DNA from: Elusimicrobiota bacterium
Lineage (GTDB): Bacteria; Elusimicrobiota; Elusimicrobia; Elusimicrobiales; UBA9959
NCBI GenBank assembly: GCA_003450815.1
Contig: DMES01000013.1
Span: 1-47,304 of the forward strand
DNA: 47,304 nucleotides
Direction: 5' to 3'
This document shows, piece after piece, positions 32,248 through 40,850 of this stretch (positions are counted from its first letter, which is position 1; each line of letters starts with the position of its first letter). Position numbers and translations under genes: made by a program. The notes beneath the pieces are model-generated. The model was given only the letters and a program-made list of their open reading frames with translations. It was not told the origin of the DNA and did no database searches.

Positions 32248-33930
32248 ATGAGCTCAAATTGCGATACAATCAGCAGTTCAGCAATTAAAAATATCAGTGC
32301 CCCTAGGGGTAATAAAATTTCGTGCCTGGGCTGGCAGCAGGAAGCGGCCATGCGCATGCTGATGAACAATCTGGACAATGAAGTGGCGGAGCGCCCGGAG
32401 GAACTTATCGTTTACGGGGGACGCGGCAAGGCCGCGCGCAACTGGGACTGTTACCGCGCCATAATAAGCTCGCTGCAGAAACTTAAAAACGATGAAACCC
32501 TTCTTATACAGTCCGGCAAGCCGGTGGGCGTTGTGCGCACGCATGAATATGCTCCGCGCGTTCTGATAGCCAATTCAAACCTGGTTGGCAATTGGGCCAG
32601 CTGGGAGGTCTTTGACGAGCTTGAGAAAAAAGGCCTTATGATGTACGGCCAGATGACCGCCGGTTCCTGGATATATATAGGCACGCAGGGCATACTTCAG
32701 GGCACTTATGAAACATTCGCCCAATGCGCCAGAAAACATTTTAAAAGCGACCTTGCCGGAAAGCTTGTGGTTTCGGGCGGACTTGGCGGCATGAGCGGAG
32801 CCCAGCCGCTGGCCGTTACCATGAACGGCGGAGTGGCCCTTATTATTGAAGCGGATGAAACCCGCATACAAAAGCGGCTTGACACCGCTTATGTAGATAC
32901 AATGGCGCGCAGTCTTGACGAGGCGCTTGTATTGGCCAAAGAAGCCCTTAAGGCTAAAAAGCCGCTTTCTATAGGGCTTTTGGGCAACTGCGCAGAGGTG
33001 CTGCCGGAAATAGCGCGGCGCGGCGTGCAGGTGGATGTGCTGACCGACCAGACTTCCGCTCACGATCCGCTAAACGGTTATATTCCGAAGGGTTTCACAA
33101 TTAAAGCCGCCGCCGATCTTAGGAAAAAAGACCCTGAAAAATATGTGAAGCTTGCTATGGAATCCATAGCCGTTCATGTTGAGGCCATGCTGAAGCTTCA
33201 GAAAAGCGGAGCGGTAACTTTTGATTACGGCAATAATATCCGCACCATGGCCTTTAAGCAGGGGGTGAAGAACGCTTACGATTTTCCGGGTTTTGTGCCC
33301 GCCTATATACGGGACCTTTTCTGCTCCGGCAAGGGGCCATTCCGCTGGGCCGCCCTATCCGGCGACCCGAAGGATATAGCCGTTACCGACAAGCTCGCAC
33401 TTGAGCTTTTCCCGGAAAACGAAAGCCTGGCGCGCTGGATAAAAATGGCAGGAGAAAAAATCAAGTTCCAGGGGCTGCCGTCGCGCATCTGCTGGCTTGG
33501 CTACGGCGAGCGCCATCTTATGGGGCTGCGCATTAATGAGCTGGTTAAAAAAGGCAGGATCTCGGCCCCTATAGTTATAGGCCGCGACCATCTTGATTCA
33601 GGCTCGGTGGCAAGCCCATTCAGGGAAACTGAAGCCATGAAAGACGGCTCCGACGCAATAGCCGACTGGCCTATCTTAAACGCTCTGGTAAACACGGCCT
33701 CCGGCGCCAGCTGGGTTTCTTTCCACCACGGCGGCGGTGTGGGCATGGGCTATTCCCTTCACGCAGGCCAGGTTACCGTGGCCGACGGCACAAAAGAAAT
33801 GGCCTTAAGGATTGAAAGAGTACTCACCAACGACCCGGCCATGGGAGTGATCAGGCACGCGGATGCCGGGTATGATAAAGCCAAAGATTTTGCGAAGAAG
33901 AAAGGCGTTAAGATACCGATGCTTAAATAG
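32248..33930 (+). CDS. hutU: Urocanate hydratase
   Basis: NAD-dependent hydration of urocanate to imidazolone propionate, the second step of histidine degradation. From ATG 32248 it is 560 aa, the normal family length. Signatures are IVYGGRGKAARNWDCY near the start, the NAD loop VVSGGLGGMSGAQPLAVTMN, and the active-site segment RICWLGYGERHLMG with C415 matching the conserved Cys410. HHGGGVGMGYSLHAGQV lies near the C-terminus. AGGGAGA lies about 6-8 bp before ATG 32248, so this start is preferred over the upstream in-frame TTG at 32224. The histidase gene hutH is not in the window. Confidence 0.96.
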   Translation: MSSNCDTISSSAIKNISAPRGNKISCLGWQQEAAMRMLMNNLDNEVAERPEELIVYGGRGKAARNWDCYRAIISSLQKLKNDETLLIQSGKPVGVVRTHEYAPRVLIANSNLVGNWASWEVFDELEKKGLMMYGQMTAGSWIYIGTQGILQGTYETFAQCARKHFKSDLAGKLVVSGGLGGMSGAQPLAVTMNGGVALIIEADETRIQKRLDTAYVDTMARSLDEALVLAKEALKAKKPLSIGLLGNCAEVLPEIARRGVQVDVLTDQTSAHDPLNGYIPKGFTIKAAADLRKKDPEKYVKLAMESIAVHVEAMLKLQKSGAVTFDYGNNIRTMAFKQGVKNAYDFPGFVPAYIRDLFCSGKGPFRWAALSGDPKDIAVTDKLALELFPENESLARWIKMAGEKIKFQGLPSRICWLGYGERHLMGLRINELVKKGRISAPIVIGRDHLDSGSVASPFRETEAMKDGSDAIADWPILNALVNTASGASWVSFHHGGGVGMGYSLHAGQVTVADGTKEMALRIERVLTNDPAMGVIRHADAGYDKAKDFAKKKGVKIPMLK

Positions 33931-34012
33931 CGTATAGGGGCGAGGGGAGAGCGTATAGGGAAGGTGTTTCCTTAATCCCTAGCCCCTCATCTCTCGCCCC
34001 TATACGCTGAAC
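33930..34012. repeat. Heptad-word hairpin K (GCGTATA/GGGGCGA/GGGGAGA word)
   Basis: Arm 1 (about 33930-33960) and arm 2 (about 33977-34009) are complementary over ~30 bp around the loop AAGGTGTTTCCTTAAT. It starts at the last base of the hutU stop. The same word builds hairpins F and L. Confidence 0.9.
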
Positions 34013-34037
34013 GATATCCATGGAGGATAAAAAAACT

Positions 34038-34535
34038 ATGGCCAATGACTTCAGTTTTGATGTGGTTTCCAAGGTGGATGTAAATCTGGTGGATGAATCC
34101 ATCGCCAACGCCATGAAAGAGGTTGTAAACCGTTACGATTTCAGGGGCAGCAATTCAGAGATGAATTTTGATAAGAAAGAGAACTCTATAACGCTTTCGT
34201 CTTCGGACGAGTATAAGATCAAGGCTCTTTACGATGTTTTGCTTACCCGCCTTTCAAAGCGCAATATCCCGCTGAAGAATTTCCAGCCGGGCAAGGTGGA
34301 ATCGGCTCTTGGCGGAACCGCCAGGCAGGTGGTCAAGATCCAGCAGGGTATACCGGTTGACAAAGCCAAGGAAATGGTAAGAGCTATAAAAGACGCCAAG
34401 CTTAAAGTTACCGCCGCCATACAGGGCGACAGCCTTCGCATAACTTCCCGCTCCAAAGACGAGCTTCAGACGGTTATGAATCTTCTTCGTGGCGGAGACT
34501 TCGGAGTAACGCTGCAGTTTGATAATTATCGTTGA
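34038..34535 (+). CDS. yajQ: YajQ family nucleotide/cyclic-di-GMP-binding protein
   Basis: A 165-aa protein of the YajQ (DUF520) family, members of which bind nucleotides or c-di-GMP and act as signalling adaptors. It contains the family segments SFDVVSKVDVNLVDESIANAMKEV, NRYDFRGSNSEM, GTARQVVKIQQGIPVDKAKEM, the VTAAIQGDSLRITSRSKDELQ repeat and the C-terminal LRGGDFGVTLQFDNYR. The in-frame ATG at 34020 is rejected because GGAGG at 34022-34026 lies within it and serves the ATG at 34038. It sits between hutU and hutI, flanked by hairpins of the same word; no histidine-related role is known. Confidence 0.94.
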   Translation: MANDFSFDVVSKVDVNLVDESIANAMKEVVNRYDFRGSNSEMNFDKKENSITLSSSDEYKIKALYDVLLTRLSKRNIPLKNFQPGKVESALGGTARQVVKIQQGIPVDKAKEMVRAIKDAKLKVTAAIQGDSLRITSRSKDELQTVMNLLRGGDFGVTLQFDNYR

Positions 34536-34540
34536 AATTC

Positions 34541-34606
34541 AGCGTATAGGGGCGAGGGGAGAGCGTATAGGGCCCTAGTCTCTAGCCCCTATCCGCTATA
34601 CGCTAA
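34541..34606. repeat. Heptad-word hairpin L (same word as K) after yajQ
   Basis: AGCGTATAGGGGCGAGGGGA opens arm 1, which is nearly identical to arm 1 of hairpin K. Arm 2 (TAGCCCCTATCCGCTATACG) ends with its complement, giving AGCGTATA/TATACGCT and GGGGC/GCCCC pairing. It ends about 7 bp before the hutI ATG. Confidence 0.85.
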
Positions 34607-34612
34607 ATAACT

Positions 34613-35860
34613 ATGGCAATTCTTCTTACCGGCATTAAACAGCTTTTGACCTTCAAGGGCGGCTCTTTGCCGCGCTCAGGTGCGGCCATGCATGAGATAG
34701 GCCTTGTTAAAAACGGGGCCGTGATGATAAGCGGCGGGCAGATTTGCGCCGCCGGTCCTGAAAAAGATGTGATGCGGCACCCGATGGCTAAAAAAGCCGA
34801 AAGCAGGCGTGTCGGCGGCGTGGCAATGCCGGCTTTTGTGGACAGTCACACGCACGCTGTTTTTGCAGAACCCCGCTTGAAAGATTTTTCCATGCGCCTC
34901 ACGGGAGCTTCGTATAAAGAGATAAAGGCCGCGGGCGGAGGTATAGTTTCAAGCATAGCGTCCATCAGGAAACAAGAGCCATGCGCTATGGTCGAACAGC
35001 TTTTGGAGCGGGCTCATAAGTTTCTTGACTGCGGCACCGGCACCATAGAGGTGAAAAGCGGTTACGGCCTTAATTTGGTCTCCGAGCTTAAAATGCTAAG
35101 GGCGATAAAAGCCGCAGCCCTAAAAACACCGCTTGAAATGGTCCCCACGCTTTTAGCCGCCCATAGCGTTCCGCCCGAGTTTAAGGATGACGCTGAAAGA
35201 TATCTTTCTTACGCTATAGAGAAAATAATGCCGGCGGTGGTTAAAGAAAAACTGGCTGTTTTCGCCGATATCTTTTGTGAAAAGGGCTATTTCAATCCGG
35301 CGCAAACAATGCGTTATCTGGATGCCGCCAGGCGCTTCGGCCTTGGCTCCAAGGCCCATACCGAACAGCTTTCAAATTCCGGCGGCACGCTCGCTGCCGC
35401 CCGTTCCGGCGCCGTAAGCGTTGACCATGCCGATTTTATTAACGCCCGCGACCTGAAAGCGCTTAAGGCTTCAGGTACTATTGTAACGCTGCTTCCCGCC
35501 TCAAACCACTACCTTGGCATTGCAAAATATCCCCCTGTTAAAACGATAATGTCTGCCGGCATTCCGGTGGCATTAGCCACTGATTTTAACCCTGGTACCG
35601 CCCCATGCTGGAATATGCAGTTCGTGTTGTCGCTTGCCTGTCTGCGTATGAAAATGACGCCTGAAGAGGCCTTGACGGCCGCCACTATAAACGGCGCCTG
35701 CGCTTTGGGGCTTGGCGGCAGGCTCGGCACTCTGGAAGCTGGCAAGCAGGCCGATATAGCCGTTTTTGATGTTGGGGATTATCGCGAGCTTTGCTACTAC
35801 TTCGGCGACAGGCTTAACCGCATGACGATAAAGAAAGGCCGTGTGCCGCGGCTTAAGTAA
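34613..35860 (+). CDS. hutI: Imidazolonepropionase
   Basis: Hydrolyses imidazolone-5-propionate to N-formimino-L-glutamate, the third step of histidine degradation. The 415-aa amidohydrolase has metal ligands H79 and H81 (VDSHTHAVFAEPR), the substrate segment EVKSGYGLNLVSELKML, the GSKAHTEQLSNSGG metal-His region and ATDFNPGTAPCWNM with the catalytic Asp. These are specific to HutI within the superfamily. There is no Shine-Dalgarno (CTAAATAACTATGG) because hairpin L lies directly upstream. Together with HutU and FtcD it covers urocanate to glutamate. Confidence 0.96.
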   Translation: MAILLTGIKQLLTFKGGSLPRSGAAMHEIGLVKNGAVMISGGQICAAGPEKDVMRHPMAKKAESRRVGGVAMPAFVDSHTHAVFAEPRLKDFSMRLTGASYKEIKAAGGGIVSSIASIRKQEPCAMVEQLLERAHKFLDCGTGTIEVKSGYGLNLVSELKMLRAIKAAALKTPLEMVPTLLAAHSVPPEFKDDAERYLSYAIEKIMPAVVKEKLAVFADIFCEKGYFNPAQTMRYLDAARRFGLGSKAHTEQLSNSGGTLAAARSGAVSVDHADFINARDLKALKASGTIVTLLPASNHYLGIAKYPPVKTIMSAGIPVALATDFNPGTAPCWNMQFVLSLACLRMKMTPEEALTAATINGACALGLGGRLGTLEAGKQADIAVFDVGDYRELCYYFGDRLNRMTIKKGRVPRLK

Positions 35861-35905
35861 AAACTTATTTGCGCAGTTCGCCTTCCGGATTCACGAGAAT
35901 ATATT

Positions 35906-37516
35906 ATGCCAAACACAGCTACCGCGCTTAGAGCGATGACAAACGGAGTGTTTTCGCTGGAGCGCGGCAATTTACGCGAGGCCGAAACATTTTTCGTGCG
36001 GGCCTTACATTTAGACAGCAAGCTCCTGCAGGCGAACCTGTATCTTGCCAAAGTAGCGCTGCGTTCAGGCGATACGGCAAAAGCTGAATCGCATGTAGAT
36101 CATGTTCTTGTCGCAGAGCCGGGAATTGCCCATGCGTATTACCTGAAAGCGCGCATCCTGGCACGCAAAGGGGAGCGCGGGCGCGCGCTTGGCTGTCTTA
36201 AAAAAGCCGTTGAACTTTCCCCGGGCTTTGAAGAGGCCGGCAGACTTTTGTTTTTACTGCTCAAGAACCCTGGATGGACCCTGTGTGAAATTGACATGCC
36301 TGATTCCTGGAAGATGGCCGTGGCGGCCAATAAAAAAGGCGATTTTAAAAAAATGCACTGCGCGCTTCTGAATTATGCGGCCGCATCTGGGGCCGGTCCC
36401 AGCGCCGAACTCTTTAAGGCTTATTGTATGCTTTCGCATTATGGAAAAGCTTGTGAGACCCTGGCGCTTCTTGCCTCTTCAAGCGAAGCCAGACGAGGTT
36501 GCGGGCTGCTGAACATAGCTTGCCCATGGGGCCTGGAATACAACCTGCCAAGATTATATTTTATGGAGCATGCGCGCAAATTGGAAAAGGAAAAACCTTC
36601 TCCGGAACAGAAGGGTTTAATGGATTATCTTAAATGCACGCTTGCCATGAACTTTCATGGGCCGGCTCAAGAGGCCGCCTTGGCGCGATTAGGCGGCCTT
36701 ATTGAAAAAGGTAAGGGAAAGTACGATTTTGCCAGGTATATAACCGGGTGGAACAGTCTTTGTGAAGGCCGCTATGATATGGCCGCCGCCGATTTCCGGA
36801 ATATCCTGCTTTCAGGCTATCGGCACCTGGTGGTTCAGTGCAGACTTGGCGAGACATTGTTGTGTAAAGGCGAGATAAGACTGGGACTGGCCCAATTTAA
36901 ATCCGCTTACTCCGCCGCCCCGGCGGCGGAAAAGGAAAGTGTGCTGGCTTGGGAAGGTGAGATGCGCCTGTTCCTGAAACAATATCCCCGGGCGGTCAGG
37001 TTGCTAAAAAACAACAGTTGCCTTCACGCTGCCTGCTGGCTGGGGGCGGCCTACCTGGAAATGGGCGATTTTGAAAACGCTTTAATCGAACTTGAAAAGG
37101 CTGTAGCCGCCTCCCCGGATGACGCGGAAGCCAGGACCTGGCTTGGCGAGGCGTATAGGCGCTGCGGCCGCCGTAGTGAAGCTTTGCGCGAGCTTAAACT
37201 TGCCGCCAGTCTTTCCGGCGGAAAGGAGCGTAATGTTTGGGTGTGTCTGAATAAGGCTTTGCTTTTTGCGGATAGCGGCGATACCGTTAAAATGAAATGC
37301 AATTTTGCCCTAGCTGTTTCTGCATGGCCTGAGCCGCTCTCTTTAGCCCGCAAAAGGCTTGATGTAAGCGGTGCTTTGCGCGGCGCTGATATAGTCCGGG
37401 TAACAGAATATACTCTTAAAATGTGCGGCGGCTACAGGCGGACGGATAAATATTTTCTGCCGCTTATACTGGGCATCGTACCGGCAGGCAAAACAGCAGG
37501 CTGTGAGAAAAAGTGA
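35906..37516 (+). CDS. TPR-repeat protein
   Basis: A 536-aa cytoplasmic-looking protein of tetratricopeptide repeats and no signal peptide. Clear TPR units lie near the N-terminus (ALRAMTNGVFSLERGNLREAETFFVRAL, AYYLKARILARKGERGRALGCLKKAV) and again around residues 365-440 (CWLGAAYLEMGDFENALIELEKAV, ARTWLGEAYRRCGRRSEALRELKLA). The middle is more divergent and helical. It probably acts as a protein-interaction scaffold. The gap to the HAD gene is 15 bp, so the two may form an operon. Confidence 0.82.
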   Translation: MPNTATALRAMTNGVFSLERGNLREAETFFVRALHLDSKLLQANLYLAKVALRSGDTAKAESHVDHVLVAEPGIAHAYYLKARILARKGERGRALGCLKKAVELSPGFEEAGRLLFLLLKNPGWTLCEIDMPDSWKMAVAANKKGDFKKMHCALLNYAAASGAGPSAELFKAYCMLSHYGKACETLALLASSSEARRGCGLLNIACPWGLEYNLPRLYFMEHARKLEKEKPSPEQKGLMDYLKCTLAMNFHGPAQEAALARLGGLIEKGKGKYDFARYITGWNSLCEGRYDMAAADFRNILLSGYRHLVVQCRLGETLLCKGEIRLGLAQFKSAYSAAPAAEKESVLAWEGEMRLFLKQYPRAVRLLKNNSCLHAACWLGAAYLEMGDFENALIELEKAVAASPDDAEARTWLGEAYRRCGRRSEALRELKLAASLSGGKERNVWVCLNKALLFADSGDTVKMKCNFALAVSAWPEPLSLARKRLDVSGALRGADIVRVTEYTLKMCGGYRRTDKYFLPLILGIVPAGKTAGCEKK

Positions 37517-37531
37517 GATTTCGAGGCAATT

Positions 37532-38377
37532 ATGAAAATAGTGCTTTTTGACATTGACGGAACTCTGGTTAAAGCCGGAGGCGCCGGAGTGCGCGCCCTG
37601 AACAAAGCCATAAAGGAAATATGCGGCGTGTCGGATGTATGCTCAAAATTATCCTGGCAGGGTGTTACGGATAAGGCTAATTTTGACGCGGCTTTCCGTC
37701 AGGCCAGAGGCAGGAAGCCTACAGCCGGCGAGGCGCGCAAAATAGGATCTCTTTATGTCAAGCACCTGCCGGTCGAAATAATAGTTTCCATCAAAGAAAA
37801 GAATTACACCAGAATAAAAGGCGTGGAAAAACTGCTTAAAAAGCTCTCAAAGTACAAGAGCCTGCTTATTGGCCTTGGCACCGGCAATCTGAAGGAGGGG
37901 GCGTTCCTGAAGCTTGAGCCGTCAGGCCTGCTTGAATATTTTTCTTTCGGCGGATATGGCTGCGATTCCCGTCACCGATGCGATGTGCTGCGCAAGGCCG
38001 TTGAGCGGGCAGAAAAAATAATAAAGACAACGATAAAGCCGGGTTCGGTTTTTGTAATAGGAGATACGCCTATGGATGTCTCTGCCGCCAGGGAAGCAGG
38101 TTATCACCCCGGCGCCATCCTGGATGGCTTTGGCGATGCAAGAGAAATACAAAAAAGCGGCCCGGAAATACTGACAAAAAATTTCGCGGATATTAAGCCC
38201 TGGCTTCTCTGGCTGGGACTGGAGCGGGACCCGAAAGGCGTGCGGCGCGGCACCTATATCTGCCCCGACTCCCCTATAGAGCACGCCCATTACGGCAGCA
38301 CCGGCCTGGATCTGAAGGATGTTGAGGACGGGCTCAAAGCCTTGCGTGCATTAAAACGCAAGATAGCGAGGGGTTAA
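37532..38377 (+). CDS. HAD-family phosphatase, phosphoglycolate-phosphatase-like
   Basis: Haloacid dehalogenase-type phosphatase, 281 aa. Motif I is LFDIDGTL with nucleophile D7 and D9; motif II lies near GLGTGN (threonine); motif IV is FVIGDTPMDVSAAREAGY. A helical C1 cap lies between motifs I and II, as in phosphoglycolate phosphatases. About 60 extra residues follow the core (from LWLGLERDPKGVRRG), including a TGLDLKDVEDGLKALRALKR helix with no recognised domain. Natural substrate not identifiable. Confidence 0.85.
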   Translation: MKIVLFDIDGTLVKAGGAGVRALNKAIKEICGVSDVCSKLSWQGVTDKANFDAAFRQARGRKPTAGEARKIGSLYVKHLPVEIIVSIKEKNYTRIKGVEKLLKKLSKYKSLLIGLGTGNLKEGAFLKLEPSGLLEYFSFGGYGCDSRHRCDVLRKAVERAEKIIKTTIKPGSVFVIGDTPMDVSAAREAGYHPGAILDGFGDAREIQKSGPEILTKNFADIKPWLLWLGLERDPKGVRRGTYICPDSPIEHAHYGSTGLDLKDVEDGLKALRALKRKIARG

Positions 38378-38392
38378 AATGATCCCATTGCT

Positions 38393-38471
38393 ATTTAAGG
38401 GTATCGTGTTTAGGGTAAAAAGTTCCTTGTTTCTGCACCCTCTACCCTTTACCCTAACCCCTATCCCCTGG
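38393..38471. repeat. Heptad-word repeat M (TAGGGTA / TACCCTA word)
   Basis: TTAAGGGTATCGTGTTTAGG forms a weak first arm, and ACCCTCTACCCTTTACCCTA starts the second arm, with period near seven. The word resembles hairpin A. Pairing is imperfect. Confidence 0.55.
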
Positions 38472-38485
38472 CTTTAAAGGCTGAA

Positions 38486-39484
38486 ATGAAAATAGAGGAC
38501 ACTCTTACTTATTCTGATATCATGGAAATCCCGAGGCTGCTGCATTTGTTTTCAGAAAAGGCATACGGGCTTAAAAAAACGGCTCTCAAAGGCAAAAACA
38601 ACAGCGTTTACCTGGTAGGGCGGGGCAGTTCCGGCAATGCCACGCTTTTCGCGAAGTATATCTGGGAGGTTTACGCGGGGGTGATTACTAATTTCATCCA
38701 TCCGCATTCAATCTTTGAAGCGAAAAAGCCGCTTAATTTCAAAGGCCAGACTGTGTGGGCATTCTCGCAGTCGGGCAAAAGCGGGGATATCGCGGCCTGT
38801 CTGAAGCTGCTTATGAAATGGGGCGCAGCCGCCGTGGCCGTGACTAATGAGCCGTCGTGTGAGGAAAACCCGCTTTCACGGATTGCGGATACTCATATTT
38901 TGCTTTCCAATTCAAAAGAACTGCCGGTGGCCGCCACTAAAAGCTTCGCCTTGCAGTTATGGACCGCTTTGTGGACGGCGCAAAGCTGGAGCGGCTGTTT
39001 TGGCGAGAAAGTCTTTGAGGATACAGAAAAATTGCTGGAGGATTTTGTTTCTGGCAGGGTTGACCTGCCGAAAGACTGGGCCAGACTAAAGAAAGCGCCG
39101 ATAATCGGCTTTGTCGGCAGGGGTCCGTATAACGCCGTGGCCGAGGATTCCGCTTTAAAATTCAGGGAAATGAGCCGCTCGCACGCGGTAGGCTATTCCG
39201 CGGCGGAGTTTTTACACGGTCCGGTTGGGGCTTATACTTCAAAGGATTTTGTTTTTTTACTGAGCCCTTCGCGAAAACTGCCAGAGGACCTGCTGAAAGT
39301 TAAAAAAGCCCTTGGGTCCAGAGGAACCGCCTGTGAAATAGTTTTCCCGGAAGGCGGCGAGTTCCCTTTCAATTGCCTGCTGACCGATGTTAAAATTAAA
39401 ATACTGGCGCTACGCCTTGCCTTGGAAAAAGGCCTGAACCCCGACAGTCCGAAGGGTCTTGAAAAAGTGACAAAAACATTTTAG
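38486..39484 (+). CDS. SIS-domain sugar isomerase/deaminase (GlmS C-terminal-like)
   Basis: A 332-aa protein with two SIS domains, like the isomerase half of glucosamine-fructose-6-phosphate aminotransferase but without the glutaminase domain. SIS 1 has VYLVGRGSSGNATLFAKY and AFSQSGKSGDI; SIS 2 has GFVGRGPYNAVAEDSALKFREMSRSHAVGYSAAEFLHGPVG, matching the GlmS LKFKE...ELKHGP pattern. Such proteins include AgaS and type II glucosamine-6-phosphate deaminases, so an amino-sugar-phosphate substrate is likely. AAAGG lies 6 bp before the ATG. It converges with the SsnA-like gene, with one dyad filling the gap. Confidence 0.85.
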   Translation: MKIEDTLTYSDIMEIPRLLHLFSEKAYGLKKTALKGKNNSVYLVGRGSSGNATLFAKYIWEVYAGVITNFIHPHSIFEAKKPLNFKGQTVWAFSQSGKSGDIAACLKLLMKWGAAAVAVTNEPSCEENPLSRIADTHILLSNSKELPVAATKSFALQLWTALWTAQSWSGCFGEKVFEDTEKLLEDFVSGRVDLPKDWARLKKAPIIGFVGRGPYNAVAEDSALKFREMSRSHAVGYSAAEFLHGPVGAYTSKDFVFLLSPSRKLPEDLLKVKKALGSRGTACEIVFPEGGEFPFNCLLTDVKIKILALRLALEKGLNPDSPKGLEKVTKTF

Positions 39485-39509
39485 TCCGAAAATTGCGGTA
39501 ATTTTCGGA
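39485..39509. terminator. 12-1-12 dyad exactly filling the gap between convergent stops
   Basis: TCCGAAAATTGC and GTAATTTTCGGA surround one G, with a single mismatch next to the centre. It starts right after the TAG of the SIS gene and ends right before the stop of the SsnA-like gene. It has the same left arm as the dyad after murQ. A bidirectional terminator is the simplest reading. Confidence 0.65.
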
Positions 39510-40832
39510 TTAGAACCGGTTCCAGAGTTTTTTTGCCAGCTCCATGGATTTCCTGGAAACTTCCTCTTCGTCCACATTGATTTTAAGTTTCTTGTTCTCC
39601 ATAAGAATCTGTCCGTTCACTATGGTGGTGTCAACCGCGCTTTGCGAGAGGCCGAATACCAGGTGGCCGTAGAAGTTGTTCTCATCCATGGGAGTGGGGG
39701 GAAAATAATCCATCAAAATTATATCTGCCTGAAAACCTTCTTTAAGCTCGCCAATGCCTGTAAAATAGCGGTTGGCTATTTTGGCGTTCCCGTTTAAAAG
39801 CGCGTTTACTGGCTCCGCAAAGCCTTTGGAGGGGTCGTGTTTCAAGTGTTGCAGCCACACGCCGGTCCTGACCTCCTCAAGCATGTTGACCGTCATGGCG
39901 TCTGTGCCAAGTCCTGTCAAAACGCCTTTTTCAGACAGCTTAACCAGGTCCGCTATCCCCACGGAATTATTGGCGTTTGACTGCGGATTGTGAACCACGG
40001 CCGTGCCGGTCTGTTTTAATATGTCCATCTCCTTTTCATTTACATGCACGCAGTGGGCGGCTATGGTTTTAGGCCCGAGCGTTCCGAAGTCAAGCAGGCG
40101 CTCTATAACGCGTTTTTTGTGGTGTGCCTCGCAGAAAATCTGGTCGGACTGCGACTCAGCCGCGTGGATATGGAAGCCGGCGTCAAGCGCGCGGCCAAGT
40201 TCCCCAGCTTCTTCAAGCGTGGAATTGGTAAGCGTAAACGAGGCGTGAAGGCCGAACATGGCCTTTATGAAATTCCCGCCCACGGTCTTGGATTGTTTTA
40301 TAAATTCTGCGTTCTCCTCAAGGCCTTCTCTTGCCCGCTCGTTCCCGTCGCGGTCGGAAAGCTCGTAGCACAGGCAGGCACGCAGACCTGTTTCCCTTAC
40401 GGCTTTTTCAATGACGGACAAAGACCCCTTAATGGCGAACGGGCTTGCGTGGTGGTCAATAATGGTGGTGGTTCCCTTTCTCACGGCGTTTATAAGCGGG
40501 ATAATAGCCGAATAGTATGAGTCAGAGTTGCTGAGTTTCTTGTCCAGACGCCACCAGAGGTTATTGAGTATTTCCAGAAAGTTTTTTGAGGGTTTAGCCT
40601 TCGTAAGCCCGCGCGCGAAGGTGCTGTAAAAATGCATATGGGCGTTTATGAAGCCGGGCGTTACCACTTTGCCTGTGGCGTCGATTACCCTTGAATATTT
40701 TCCCCTGAACGCCTTTCGGGGGGCTATTTTTTTAATCAATCCGTCTTCAATCAGCAGCGCATGGTTGTAAAGCACTTTATTCTTTTCGCCGAAGGTGATT
40801 ATGATGCCGTTCTTAATGAGAATTGTTTTCAT
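39510..40832 (-). CDS. ssnA: SsnA-like amidohydrolase
   Basis: Metal-dependent amidohydrolase of the SsnA / cytosine-deaminase-like group, 440 aa. The zinc motif is H65-x-H67 (PGFINAHMHFYSTFARG). It also has TTTIIDHHASP, the GFHIHAAESQSDQ region with metal His, and GTDAMTVNMLEEVR with the catalytic Asp. The AHMHFYSTFARG and DHHASP strings are typical of SsnA, a protein of selenium-associated purine metabolism. AAGGA lies 7 bp before the ATG. Divided only by hairpin N, the dihydropyrimidine-dehydrogenase-like gene lies upstream on the same strand, so both may form one operon for nucleobase breakdown. Exact substrate not determined. Confidence 0.85.
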   Translation of the reverse strand: MKTILIKNGIIITFGEKNKVLYNHALLIEDGLIKKIAPRKAFRGKYSRVIDATGKVVTPGFINAHMHFYSTFARGLTKAKPSKNFLEILNNLWWRLDKKLSNSDSYYSAIIPLINAVRKGTTTIIDHHASPFAIKGSLSVIEKAVRETGLRACLCYELSDRDGNERAREGLEENAEFIKQSKTVGGNFIKAMFGLHASFTLTNSTLEEAGELGRALDAGFHIHAAESQSDQIFCEAHHKKRVIERLLDFGTLGPKTIAAHCVHVNEKEMDILKQTGTAVVHNPQSNANNSVGIADLVKLSEKGVLTGLGTDAMTVNMLEEVRTGVWLQHLKHDPSKGFAEPVNALLNGNAKIANRYFTGIGELKEGFQADIILMDYFPPTPMDENNFYGHLVFGLSQSAVDTTIVNGQILMENKKLKINVDEEEVSRKSMELAKKLWNRF

Positions 40833-40850
40833 TGATGAATCCTTAGTAAT

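Noticed and set aside
34020..34037. Earlier ATG as the start of yajQ
   Set aside because: The Shine-Dalgarno GGAGG lies inside these codons and serves the ATG at 34038, which also matches the family N-terminus.
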